A stretch of 64,000 nucleotides of DNA from contig DASTPP010000071.1 of NCBI GenBank assembly GCA_035762175.1, positions 16,560 to 80,559 of the forward strand, in the 5' to 3' direction. Positions 1-7,576 of this stretch are shown in pieces; within the stretch, counting starts at the first letter, position 1, and the number at the start of each line of letters is the position of its first letter. The translations under genes and the position numbers were made by a program. Below the pieces are notes generated by a model. That model saw only the letters and a program-made list of their open reading frames with translations. It ran no database searches and was not told where the DNA came from. Source of the stretch: DASTPP01 sp035762175 (GTDB lineage: Bacteria; Myxococcota_A; Polyangia; Polyangiales; Polyangiaceae).

Positions 1-3000
1 GGGCGGGACGCCGAGCTCCTGCCAAAGCACGAGGACGCCTTCGTCTCGCCCGGGCGAGAGGTCGGCCGGTGGGGCGGCGGCCTCGGCAAAGCGGCGCGAG
101 GCCTCGTCGAGCAGGCCCCCGGCGAGGGCGGGCAGGCCGAGCGCCCAGGGCCCGGCGAGCCAGGCGTGGCCCTCGAGCGGGCGATCGTCCCAGGTGACGT
201 GCCAGGGCAGGGGCGTGGTCGAGGGCGCGAGCTCGACGTCGAAGCCGGCGGCCAGATCGGGGCGCGTCAGGAAGGCCGCGTCGACGAACGAAGGGCCGTC
301 GTAGAGCACGTCGGGGCCGAGGCCGACCGGGGTAATCCGGAGCGTGGGCCCGATCTCGCCCGGGCCCGGCGCGGGCTTGTCGATGCGGAGCGTGACGCGA
401 TGGCGCTCGGGGCCGCCGTAAAAGCGCAGCCCGACGCGCGCCCGCGGCGAGGGCGGTGGCGGCGTGAAGCGCGAGCCGGCGAGGGCCTCGCTCCGCGTCG
501 CCTCGGCGCTACGGTGGCGGGCGATCTCGCGGGCGAGCTCGTCGCGCAGGCGCTCGGCGGCCGCCGGGCGTTCGCCCGAGCGGTCGCGCGGCGGGGCGCC
601 CGCGGGGGCCGCGTCGAAGAGAAACGAGCGGGCCTCGTCGCTCGCGCCGACCCCGGCGTCGCGCTCGACGAAGAGCAGAGGCCCCGAACGAAGCGAGCGG
701 GCGCCGCGGCCCTCCGTCACGCGCGCGCGCGCCGCGAGCGACTCGGGCGGGGCGGCCGTGGGCCCGAGCAGGGCGCGTCCGCTCATCGTCTCGACGGCCG
801 CGAGCCCCTCGAGGGCGAGCAGCGTGGGGGCGAGATCGGTGGCGTGGGCCGGCACCTCGGGTCGGGGGCCGGCGGCGAGGCCGGGCGCCTCGATCACGAG
901 CGGGAGCGAGGGCGCCCGAAGGAAGCGCTCGGGGGCGTCGGTGCCCCCGGGCGCGCCGTCGGCGGCGACCGCGACCACGATCGTCTCGCCTTCGAGAGCG
1001 AACTTGGCCAAGGGCTCGAACAAGGGCTCGAGCGCCTCGCGGGCGTCGGCGGCGTTCGAACGGCCCGCGGGGCCGCCGGCGCGGAGGCGCACGAGGGCGA
1101 AGAAGCGCTCGCGCCGGTGTCGTTCGAGCCACGCTTCGAGCTCGGCGGCGGCGGAGCGGGCGCCGACTTCGATCGCCGCGTCGAAGCCCAGATCGAGCGA
1201 GCCGAAGGCCTCGGGGGCCGCCGCCCCGGCCTCGCGCACCACGAGTGTGGTCGCCCCCGCGGCCCGCAAGAGCGGCGCGAGCAAGGGGGGCCGTCGCGCG
1301 TAGAAGGCGTCGATGCTCGGCCTCGAAGGCGGCGGGCCGCCCACGTCGAGGCCGAGCTCGCCGGAGCGCATACCCGCGAGGATGGCGAGCAGCTCGGGGC
1401 CCTGCCACGTCGCCGCTGCGACACAATCGGGGAACGATACGCCCCGCGGGGCGGGCTGCCCGGCCTCCGGCTGCCGGGCCCGTCGGGGGGCGGGGCGCGT
1501 GAGGTCGGCCCCCTCGAAGACCGCGAGCACGACGTTGTAGGGGAGCTCCGCCGCCGACGCCTCCACGAGGGCGGGCGACCCCCACGCGACCGAGGGGGCG
1601 TCGTCCGTCGGTTCGGAGAGGGTACGCAGCTCGAGCTCGATCTCGAGCCCCGCGAAGCGCCCGAGATCGATCTCTCGCTCGACCCAGCGGCGGGCCTCGT
1701 CGGCGCCGAGGGCCCACGCGTCGAGCACCTCCGGGGGGGCGCCCCGGCGCCGCGCGCGCACCTCGACGCGCAGAGGGCGCTCGGGCGGAGCGAGCGGCGC
1801 GGGCGCGACGCGCAGGCGGGCGTGCGCTTCGAGCCGGCGAGACAAGCGCAGCGCCGAGGGCGTCGGCACGATCAGGGCGCTACGCGTCTCGTCGCGCCCG
1901 CCCCCGGAGCCGAGGCTGACGCGGCGCCGGGCGGGGTGGGGGGGCCGGGCCCAAGGGTCGGGCGCGAGGGTCGACATGCCGGCGCCCGGCGCGGCGCCGG
2001 GCCCGTGCCGATCGGGCAGCGAGGTTTGCAGCGCGTCGAGGAGCGAGCGCTGCCGCTCTTTGCGAGCCGCGCCGGAGGGCTTCGACGGACTCTGCGGCGC
2101 AACCTCCGGGGGGCGGGGAACGACATGTCCGGAGCGCATCGTCAGCGTCCGATCGCGGAGCAACCAGCTCACGAGCTCGTCGCGCAGGGCGTCGCGCAGG
2201 GCCGGCAGTTCGGCCGAGACATCGCGCGTCTGCTCGGGGTCGGCGTGGCGGTCGAAGAGCTCGACCGCGAGGCCCCTTCGCGTCGCCTGGGCGACGAGCC
2301 GGTGGGGGCCCGTGCTGAGCGCCCAGCGGCGCCCGAGCGCCGTCGCGGCCGCGGCCGCCTCGCCTGAGCCCGCCTCGGAGAACGCCGGGCTCTCGGCGAG
2401 CGGCTCGCCCCGCAAGGCGCCCGCGAGCGAGCGCCCGGGCGATTCGGTGTACCCGGGGAGGCGGAGCCATTCGGCGATCGTCGGCGCGAGATCGAGATCG
2501 CGCACGATCTCGCTTCGCCGCGCGGGCGGGCCCGCGCCGGGCATTCGCACGACGAGCGGGGCGCGCAGCGTGCGGTCGTCGAGCGGCGGCCCCCCGTCGA
2601 GGCCTGGGGCCCGCGGTACGGGCGCCCCCCCCTCGCCGAACGCGGCGACGATCGTCGTCGCGTCGAGGCCGCGCTCCCGCAGTCGGTCGAGGAGGCGGCC
2701 GAACGCGGCGTCATCGCAGGCCAGGGCGCCCTTGTGCAGGGCGAGCTCTTGCCGAAGATCGTCGGCGTCGGGGGGGGGGGCGCCAGGCACGTGAGAGCAC
2801 CCGCGGTACTTGCAGCGGCCCCGGTACGCCCGATCGGCGAAGGCGAGCGCGCGCTCGCAGGCGCCGGCGAAGGGCGGCCGGGCCGCGGGCAAAAAGAGCG
2901 CGAGGGCGAAGGGCCCCTCGCCCGCGTCGGCGAAGCGGAGGGCCCGCTCGATCGCGTCGTCGGCGTCGACGAGATCGCGCCGCGTCGGCGCGGGGAGGCC

Positions 3001-4074
3001 GAGGCGCGAGGCGAGGGCCTTGGCGAGGGGGCGCAGCGGCTCGAGCGCGAGCGGCCAGCGCTCGAGGGTCGGCGCTTGGTGGGCGGCGAGGCCGAGCCGC
3101 CCGGCGAGCGTGTCGTCGCCCACGATCGCGACGCGGTAGCCGGCGCTCGCGAGGCGCTCGGGGAGCGATTCGCCCGAGGGCTCTGCCCCGAGGCGCCATC
3201 GGTGGGGCTCGATGCCGCTCACCCAGGCCGCCCGCTCGAGAGGCGCGTCGGTGCTGGTCACGAAGGCCTGGTCGAAGGTGACGCCTCGGCTGGCGAAGGC
3301 GGCGAGCGCGGGGGTCAGCTCGGGCCCCAGCGAGCCTGCCTCGAGCGAGGCGAACCCGACGAGCACGAGGTCGGGGCGCGCGCCCGGGCGGTGCCGAGGC
3401 GCCGGCCTCGCCAGCCAAAGCAGCGCGGTCGCGGCGAGCGCGACCGGCGCGACGACGCGGAGGGCTGCGCCCGCCCGCCCCCTCGGCCCGTCGGCCCGTG
3501 CCCGCGCCTGCAGAAGCCGACCGACGATCTTTCTTCGGAGCGTCGACGTCGCCTTCGGTCGCGCGTCGCGGGGGCCTTCGCGAGGCATTTCGCGAGGGCG
3601 ACGCAGGTCGCGCAGCCGCGCCGCCAGGCGCTTCGGCGAGGCGCCGACGGCGTAGCCGACCAGCGCCGCCGCCCCCAGCGCCGCCAGGGCCTTGGGCCCC
3701 GCCACGTCGGCCGCCAGCACCTGCACGAGGCGCCGCACGCCGCCTCGCGCGTACCACGCCGCCGCGGCGAGCGAGGGCGTGGAGGCCATGGCCCAGAGGC
3801 TCGCGGCGAGGTGCCAGCCCGCGAGAAGGAGCGCCGTCGCCCCGAGCGACGCGGCGCCCTGTCCCCCGCGCAGCCTGCGCCTCAGCCATGCGATCGAGCC
3901 CAGCGCGGCGCCGAGCCCGAGCCCGAGCGCCGCCGCCCAGGCGAGGGCGAAGCCGAGCGCCCCGCGCGGAGCGTCGGCGCCGCGGTGCTCGTACGCGACG
4001 AGCGCGAGCGCGTAAGCCGCCCCGAGCAGCGTGGGCGCGAGGGCCGCGAGCGAGGGGCGGGGCCGGGGCCGCAC
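1..4074 (-). CDS. Membrane-anchored protein with two degenerate sulfatase-fold domains (C-terminus beyond window)
   Basis: One uninterrupted frame of 1358 codons runs off the left edge. The first residues form hydrophobic stretches (for example AYALALVAY, and ALLLAGWHLAASLWAM near residue 75); another (VVAPVALAATALLWLA) precedes PDLVLVGFASLEAGSLGP, a sulfatase-type start. Domain 1 then shows LALFLPAA and HKGALACDDAAFGRLLDRL, ending IVRDLDLAPTIAEWL. A second sulfatase-like module starts at LPYNVVLAVFEGADL (about 1570-1520) and ends HATDLAPTLLALEGLA. In active enzymes the motif is C/S-x-P-x-R (or W-T-x-P-S). Here domain 1 reads TDAPLERAAWVSG and domain 2 reads TWQGPELLAILAG, so neither has the nucleophile. 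Catalysis is therefore doubtful; carbohydrate or phosphate binding is possible. The start is inferred: GTG 39 bases after the M50 stop, no strong ribosome site, no early ATG. Confidence 0.75.
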   Translation of the reverse strand, partial: MRPRPRPSLAALAPTLLGAAYALALVAYEHRGADAPRGALGFALAWAAALGLGLGAALGSIAWLRRRLRGGQGAASLGATALLLAGWHLAASLWAMASTPSLAAAAWYARGGVRRLVQVLAADVAGPKALAALGAAALVGYAVGASPKRLAARLRDLRRPREMPREGPRDARPKATSTLRRKIVGRLLQARARADGPRGRAGAALRVVAPVALAATALLWLARPAPRHRPGARPDLVLVGFASLEAGSLGPELTPALAAFASRGVTFDQAFVTSTDAPLERAAWVSGIEPHRWRLGAEPSGESLPERLASAGYRVAIVGDDTLAGRLGLAAHQAPTLERWPLALEPLRPLAKALASRLGLPAPTRRDLVDADDAIERALRFADAGEGPFALALFLPAARPPFAGACERALAFADRAYRGRCKYRGCSHVPGAPPPDADDLRQELALHKGALACDDAAFGRLLDRLRERGLDATTIVAAFGEGGAPVPRAPGLDGGPPLDDRTLRAPLVVRMPGAGPPARRSEIVRDLDLAPTIAEWLRLPGYTESPGRSLAGALRGEPLAESPAFSEAGSGEAAAAATALGRRWALSTGPHRLVAQATRRGLAVELFDRHADPEQTRDVSAELPALRDALRDELVSWLLRDRTLTMRSGHVVPRPPEVAPQSPSKPSGAARKERQRSLLDALQTSLPDRHGPGAAPGAGMSTLAPDPWARPPHPARRRVSLGSGGGRDETRSALIVPTPSALRLSRRLEAHARLRVAPAPLAPPERPLRVEVRARRRGAPPEVLDAWALGADEARRWVEREIDLGRFAGLEIELELRTLSEPTDDAPSVAWGSPALVEASAAELPYNVVLAVFEGADLTRPAPRRARQPEAGQPAPRGVSFPDCVAAATWQGPELLAILAGMRSGELGLDVGGPPPSRPSIDAFYARRPPLLAPLLRAAGATTLVVREAGAAAPEAFGSLDLGFDAAIEVGARSAAAELEAWLERHRRERFFALVRLRAGGPAGRSNAADAREALEPLFEPLAKFALEGETIVVAVAADGAPGGTDAPERFLRAPSLPLVIEAPGLAAGPRPEVPAHATDLAPTLLALEGLAAVETMSGRALLGPTAAPPESLAARARVTEGRGARSLRSGPLLFVERDAGVGASDEARSFLFDAAPAGAPPRDRSGERPAAAERLRDELAREIARHRSAEATRSEALAGSRFTPPPPSPRARVGLRFYGGPERHRVTLRIDKPAPGPGEIGPTLRITPVGLGPDVLYDGPSFVDAAFLTRPDLAAGFDVELAPSTTPLPWHVTWDDRPLEGHAWLAGPWALGLPALAGGLLDEASRRFAEAAAPPADLSPGRDEGVLVLWQELGVPP

Positions 4075-4113
4075 GGCGGGGCGAAGGCCGGCGCTCGGGC
4101 CCCGGGCGGCGCG

Positions 4114-5454
4114 TCAGCCCCGCGCGACGAGGCGGCGGAAGCGGTCGTCGTCGACGAGGGCCGAGAAGTCGCTCTCGTCGCGCAGCGAGGTGCCGGCGGG
4201 CAGGCCCGCGGCGAGCGCGTCTTCGAGCTGCGAGAGCGCGCCGTCGAGGTCGCCCGAGCGCACCAGGGCGCGCGCCGCCTCGAGCGCGTGCAGGCCCTCG
4301 CGCGTGCGCGAGAAGAGCAGGGCCCGCAGGCGCGCGGCGTTGACGTACTGGCCCTCGTCGAAGAGCGTCTGGGCGAAGGTCGAGAGGCCTTCGACGTCGC
4401 CGCGTTCGACGAGGCGCAGGGCGATCTCGAGGGCGCGGTCGCCCTGGCCGGTCGCCCAGAGCCCCAGCAAGAAGGGCCCGAGCGCCGGGCCCTCGGGGCG
4501 GGCCGAGGCCTCGAGCTCGAGCAGCCGGAAGGCCTCGTCGCGCTCGCCCGCGAGGTCGAGCGCCTGCGCGCGCAGGACAACGTCATGCGGCGTCGGCGCC
4601 TCGACGCTGCCGAGCAGGCCGAGGGCCATCTGCGGCTGGTTGCGCCGCAGCGCCACGCTCACGATGACGCGCCGGGCGGCGTCGCGGCGCTCGGGCTCGA
4701 GCGCGACTTGGAGCGCGAGCGCCGCCTTGCGCTCGGCCTCGTTGAGGTCGTCGCGCTCGAAGGCCCGCAGCGACGCCCCGAGCAGCTCGCCCGCGGCCGC
4801 CGTGCGCGCCTGCTCGTGGCGGCGGGCTTCGCCGTAGCCCCAGGCGCTGCGCACCGACTGCAGCGACGCCAGCCCGAACAGGACGGCCAGGACGGCCCCG
4901 ATGGGCTGGCGCAAGACGACCCAGCAGAAGGCGCAGAGGGCCGTGCCGACCAGCGCCGAGACGACGTGCGCGGCGCGGCCGAAGCGGGGGCCGAGCGCGT
5001 CGCGCAAGATGAACCCGCCGTCGAGCGGCAGCACGGGCAGGAGGTTGAGCGCGCCCCAGCCGACGGTCGCATAAAGCGCCCGGTTGAGGATCTGCTGCGC
5101 CGCCTCGCTCGGCGGCCCCGCCTGGCTCGCGCCGAGCCAGCAGAGCCCGCCGAGCAGGAAGCCCGCCATCGGCCCCGCCATCGACATGGCGACGCTCTGC
5201 GGGCGCGAGAGCTTGGCCCCTTGCATCGCCGTCGTGCCCCCGAAGCCGTGCAGGTACACGACCGGCCTGCCCCCGAAGGCCCGCGCCACCAGCGCGTGCC
5301 CGAACTCGTGCGCGAGCACGGCCACGAAGACGATGGCGAAGGTCGCCAGCATCACCTGGGGCGGCGCCTGCAGCTGCGTCAGCGACAGGAACGCGGCCAT
5401 GAACCAGAAGGCCCCGGTGACGTGCACCGGGATGCCGAACAGCGAGAAGGTCAC
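4114..5454 (-). CDS. M50 (site-2-protease-like) membrane metallopeptidase with C-terminal helical repeats
   Basis: About 446 residues from the GTG at 5454. The frame stays open further upstream, but that part is antisense to tRNA-Gly and cannot be coding; MAGPMAGF-type membrane context and the family start fit the GTG. The zinc motif HEFGH lies at residues 49-53 in a hydrophobic segment, and the third ligand is D144 in NLLPVLPLDGG, as expected of site-2 proteases that cut substrates inside the membrane. At least four hydrophobic segments fall within the first 190 residues. The last ~200 residues are helical and Ala/Leu/Glu-rich (ALALQVALEPERRDAARR), resembling TPR repeats and possibly binding partners. 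The sulfatase-fold gene follows 39 bases downstream, so the two are probably co-transcribed. The substrate is not evident. Confidence 0.85.
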   Translation of the reverse strand: MTFSLFGIPVHVTGAFWFMAAFLSLTQLQAPPQVMLATFAIVFVAVLAHEFGHALVARAFGGRPVVYLHGFGGTTAMQGAKLSRPQSVAMSMAGPMAGFLLGGLCWLGASQAGPPSEAAQQILNRALYATVGWGALNLLPVLPLDGGFILRDALGPRFGRAAHVVSALVGTALCAFCWVVLRQPIGAVLAVLFGLASLQSVRSAWGYGEARRHEQARTAAAGELLGASLRAFERDDLNEAERKAALALQVALEPERRDAARRVIVSVALRRNQPQMALGLLGSVEAPTPHDVVLRAQALDLAGERDEAFRLLELEASARPEGPALGPFLLGLWATGQGDRALEIALRLVERGDVEGLSTFAQTLFDEGQYVNAARLRALLFSRTREGLHALEAARALVRSGDLDGALSQLEDALAAGLPAGTSLRDESDFSALVDDDRFRRLVARG

Positions 5455-5528
5455 CGCCTCATGGTAACGACGCCCGGGCCCCCACGCACTCTTCCGGCCC
5501 ACAATTCGGGCCGGCTCGCCGAAAAAGG

Positions 5529-5557
5529 TTGACAGGGGGGGGCCAAGACCGCTACTA
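5529..5557 (+). promoter_or_regulatory. Promoter of tRNA-Gly
   Basis: A perfect -35 hexamer TTGACA (5529-5534) is followed after 17 bases by CTACTA (5552-5557), a weak -10. Transcription would begin about 6 bases before the mature tRNA. TTGACA is conspicuous in this GC-rich sequence. Confidence 0.55.
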
Positions 5558-5570
5558 CCCCACTCGCGTC

Positions 5571-5645
5571 GCGGGAGTAACTCAGTGGTAGAGTGCCACC
5601 TTGCCAAGGTGGACGTCGAGGGTTCGAATCCCTTCTCCCGCTCCA
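5571..5645 (+). tRNA. tRNA-Gly (GCC)
   Basis: A full cloverleaf: acceptor strand GCGGGAG (5571-5577) pairs with CTCCCGC (5635-5641), the discriminator is T, and CCA is encoded (5643-5645). The anticodon loop TTGCCAA (5601-5607) gives GCC at 5603-5605. The T-arm contains GGTTCGAATCC. The 3' end of this gene is the insertion target for downstream elements (see copies at 17735 and 20255). Confidence 0.95.
5600..5645 (+). repeat. Attachment-site repeat, copy 1 (tRNA-Gly 3' end)
   Basis: These 46 bases, from the last base of the 5' anticodon stem to CCA, are repeated exactly at 17735-17780 and imperfectly at 20255-20298, all in the same orientation. This is the pattern left when a tyrosine-integrase element inserts into a tRNA gene and rebuilds its 3' end. 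Confidence 0.85.
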
Positions 5646-5950
5646 GGTAATTTCGCCGACTTCGCCGTCGGTTGGTCGCCGCCGAGTGCCACCTTCGTGG
5701 TGGGGGTTGCGGTGGACGTCGTGGAGCGCTCGTCGCCGGCAATTGACGCGAAGGCCAGTCTTCGCATCCGCGGCGGAGTGACACCCGCAAGGGGGCCGCC
5801 CCCACCACCGAAGTCGGTGTCGATCGTCGTCTTGGCGGCCCCATCGGGCCGTCTTCGGCGTCGGTCAGATGCCGCCTCGTGAGGCCGCTTCTCTTGACCG
5901 CCTACGCCTGCCCGTCCGTGGTTTGCGCGCCGTCTGGGGCCGGCGTTGCT
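5646..5950. other. Non-coding stretch after tRNA-Gly
   Basis: About 300 bases between the attachment repeat and the toxin gene. I see no convincing gene, RNA or repeat here. Confidence 0.4.
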
Positions 5951-6253
5951 TCAACCGCGACGACCCCGCCAGTAACCCGGCCGGCGCCGCAGGTGCATGA
6001 TCGCGAGCACCACGACGCGTTCGGCTTCGACCGCGTACAGCACACCATAGGGGAACCCCTCGACGAGCAACCGTCGCACGCCGGCCTCGAGCACCGGTCC
6101 CTGTTCCGGCGCCTCGGCGGCGCGGTCGAGCGCGGCCGTCAGCGCCGCCTCGAAGCGCAGGCCTGCCCGCTCGTCGCGCTGCCAATACCAGAGGAACGCC
6201 TCGCGCGCCTCCCGCTCGGCCTCGGGGGTGAAGGCGAGGGCACGGCCGACCAC
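5951..6253 (-). CDS. RelE/ParE-type toxin of a toxin-antitoxin pair
   Basis: About 100 residues from a GTG one base after the antitoxin stop (6255). It has the compact RelE/ParE layout: ALAFTPEAEREAREAFLWYWQ, a helical middle, then RRLLVEGFPYGVLYAVEAERV and the C-terminal VVVLAIMHLRRRPGYW. The FPY-VLY-V-V-AI-H-RR pattern is typical of the ParE branch that pairs with the antitoxin family coded just upstream. Known relatives inhibit gyrase or cleave ribosomal mRNA; which applies cannot be told. It is the first gene of the island after the tRNA, where it could stabilise the island. Confidence 0.85.
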   Translation of the reverse strand: MVGRALAFTPEAEREAREAFLWYWQRDERAGLRFEAALTAALDRAAEAPEQGPVLEAGVRRLLVEGFPYGVLYAVEAERVVVLAIMHLRRRPGYWRGRRG

Positions 6254-6254
6254 A

Positions 6255-6482
6255 TCAACCCCGCGCGAAGATGCGCTCGCGGGCCTCGGCCCAGGGGGCG
6301 AGCTCCGTTCGCCCCGCCCGCACGTCATCGAGTCGCCGCTTGGCCTCGTCGACCCAGGCGCGCTCGACCTCGGCCTCGGGCTCGTCGCCGACGCTGTCGA
6401 GCAAGCGCAGCGCGAGCGCGCGCCGCTCGCTCTCGGGCAGCTTCAGGGCCTCGTCGAGCAGCTTCTCGGCCGGGTCGCTCAT
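6255..6482 (-). CDS. Antitoxin, addiction-module component family
   Basis: A 75-residue acidic protein starting at ATG 6482 (MSDPAEKLLDEALKLPESE). The pattern 'LLDEALKLPESERRALALRLLDSV' split over residues 8-31, followed by a helical W-x-x-E-AKRRL stretch and ending ARERIFAR, matches the small antitoxins annotated as putative addiction module components. It lies directly upstream of the RelE/ParE toxin with effectively no spacing, so the two form an operon in the usual antitoxin-first order. An earlier in-frame start adds 13 residues (MGRVPPGSARLAA) lacking family character and was not chosen. Confidence 0.88.
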   Translation of the reverse strand: MSDPAEKLLDEALKLPESERRALALRLLDSVGDEPEAEVERAWVDEAKRRLDDVRAGRTELAPWAEARERIFARG

Positions 6483-6638
6483 GGCGGCCAGTCTAGCAGA
6501 CCCTGGGGGCACTCGGCCCACTGGGGCGGAGGGTGGGGGCGGCAGATTGTAGCATGCCTGCTTGGGCTGCTTTCTCTCCCGACGCCTTGCCCGAGTCGCC
6601 CGCGGCTCTGCCGATCCGCCTCGGTTCCACCAGCGGAG

Positions 6639-6761
6639 CTAGCGCGGGTCGAGGCCCCCGCTGGTGCCGAACTGTTCGGCCGTCAGGCCGCTGTACTGCC
6701 ATCGCCGGATGCGCTCGGCCCACTGGGCGGCGGTCGCCTTGCGGCGGGTCGTCGTTGCCAT
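6639..6761 (-). pseudogene. IS66-type accessory (TnpA-like) remnant with in-frame stop
   Basis: From ATG 6761 the frame reads MATTTRRKATAAQWAER..., then GLTAEQFGTSGGLDPR, then TAG (6641-6639), and continues in frame as LRWWNRGG. The family normally reads DPRTLRWW, so the stop replaces the Thr codon inside the conserved helix-turn-helix. The gene is therefore broken. With the next remnant it shows that transposons have decayed in this part of the island. Confidence 0.6.
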
Positions 6762-6795
6762 GCGCTTGCGATGGTAGTCGTCGCCGGCCTCCCCG

Positions 6796-7107
6796 TCAGG
6801 ATGCACCTGGCTGGTTGGTTACGACGGTGACGCCGCCGGTCTGGGCCGCTCGCCCCGGCTCGGGAGCGACGACGACACGGCGGAAGGCGGGCGCCATGGG
6901 GCGTGTCGGCTGGGTCCAGCGCGCGAGCGTGACCGGCGTCAAGCCAAGTACGTTCGCGACTTCGGCGCGCGTACGGCCCGCGGCGTGCGCCCGCTGGGCA
7001 TAGGCGACGACGCGGGCGCGCAAGGCCTTGGGATAGCCGCGCCCGACGCCCTCGCGCTGGGCGGTGCGAAGGGCGTTGCGGAGCGTGGCGGCCTCGGGAT
7101 CGAACAT
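6796..7107 (-). pseudogene. Truncated IS66-type helper protein with helix-turn-helix
   Basis: A 103-residue frame with a helix-turn-helix core (VVAYAQRAHAAGRTRAEVA, NVLGLTPVTLARW) followed by FRRVVVAPEP, typical of small IS66-associated accessory proteins. Those normally continue into a C-terminal strand-rich segment; here the similarity stops near GGVTVV and ends NQPGAS, suggesting truncation. No full IS66 transposase is present nearby, so the protein is probably non-functional. Confidence 0.55.
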
Positions 7108-7164
7108 GGTAGGAGCATCCTGCGCGCTCGGGCGCGCGCATGCGGGAGGCTCGCCGCCGCCGGC

Positions 7165-7316
7165 TCACGCGTCAGGACGGGGCAGGGCGAGGACAGACAC
7201 CACGTCGACGGCGAAGCCCATCGCCGCAGGGCTGATGGCGCCGTCGACGGGCAAACTGAAGGCGGGGCCGGGGGCTGCGGCGGCCGTCGAGTGCTGACCT
7301 TGCGCCACTGTTTTAA
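7165..7316 (-). pseudogene. Orphan fragment of an RHS pre-toxin region
   Basis: Directly after the probable immunity gene the minus strand encodes QHSTAAAAPGPAFSLPVDG then AISPAAMGFAVDVV. It aligns with a segment inside the large RHS protein: SSTAAVSSGPVFNLPFGY then AVSPAAVGFGLGLV (about 8370-8260). Nucleotides match too, for example CAGCCCTGCGGCG in both. It has no start codon and ends at TGA near 7165. The fragment looks like the left-over tip of a displaced RHS C-terminal cassette. Confidence 0.65.
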
Positions 7317-7321
7317 TAGCA

Positions 7322-7573
7322 TTAGGTGTTGCGCATGGAAAGCAGATCGCGCGGTAGAAACCCTGGAAATCTGCCTTGAATCTCTTGCAAGGATTCTTCC
7401 AGTGCCTCCGAAGATCTAAGACGATCTTCCCGCCGTGTGTGCCGCAAGGTGTCGTCGATTCGATCGAGTAGCCACTCGACGTCAGCAAACGGCGCGTCCT
7501 CTCTCAGACGCGCTTGCATCAAAAAGTCACGCAGCCTCAGAAGCCAAGATTCGGGGTCAGACTCGGTCACCAT
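7322..7573 (-). CDS. Probable immunity protein for the RHS toxin
   Basis: An 83-residue acidic, helical protein (MVTESDPESWLLRLRDFL, then DVEWLLDRIDDTLRH, then SLQEIQGRFPGF). Its ATG lies three bases after the RHS stop codon, with GAGGAG inside the end of the RHS gene as ribosome site, so translation is coupled. A small acidic gene tightly behind a polymorphic toxin is the standard immunity position, and the orphan toxin fragment follows it. I recognise no named family. Base composition here is visibly less GC-rich than the surroundings, matching the toxin tip. Immunity function is inferred from position only. Confidence 0.65.
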   Translation of the reverse strand: MVTESDPESWLLRLRDFLMQARLREDAPFADVEWLLDRIDDTLRHTRREDRLRSSEALEESLQEIQGRFPGFLPRDLLSMRNT

Positions 7574-7576
7574 CGC

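Noticed and set aside
166..2367. Long plus-strand open frame opposite the sulfatase-fold gene
   Set aside because: Arg/Gly/Ala-rich with no domain pattern. The minus-strand frame shows clear sulfatase-fold motifs; at this GC content antisense frames often stay open.
2734..5532. 932-codon plus-strand open frame over the M50 gene
   Set aside because: Composition is typical of an antisense shadow, and it overlaps the well-supported HEFGH peptidase.
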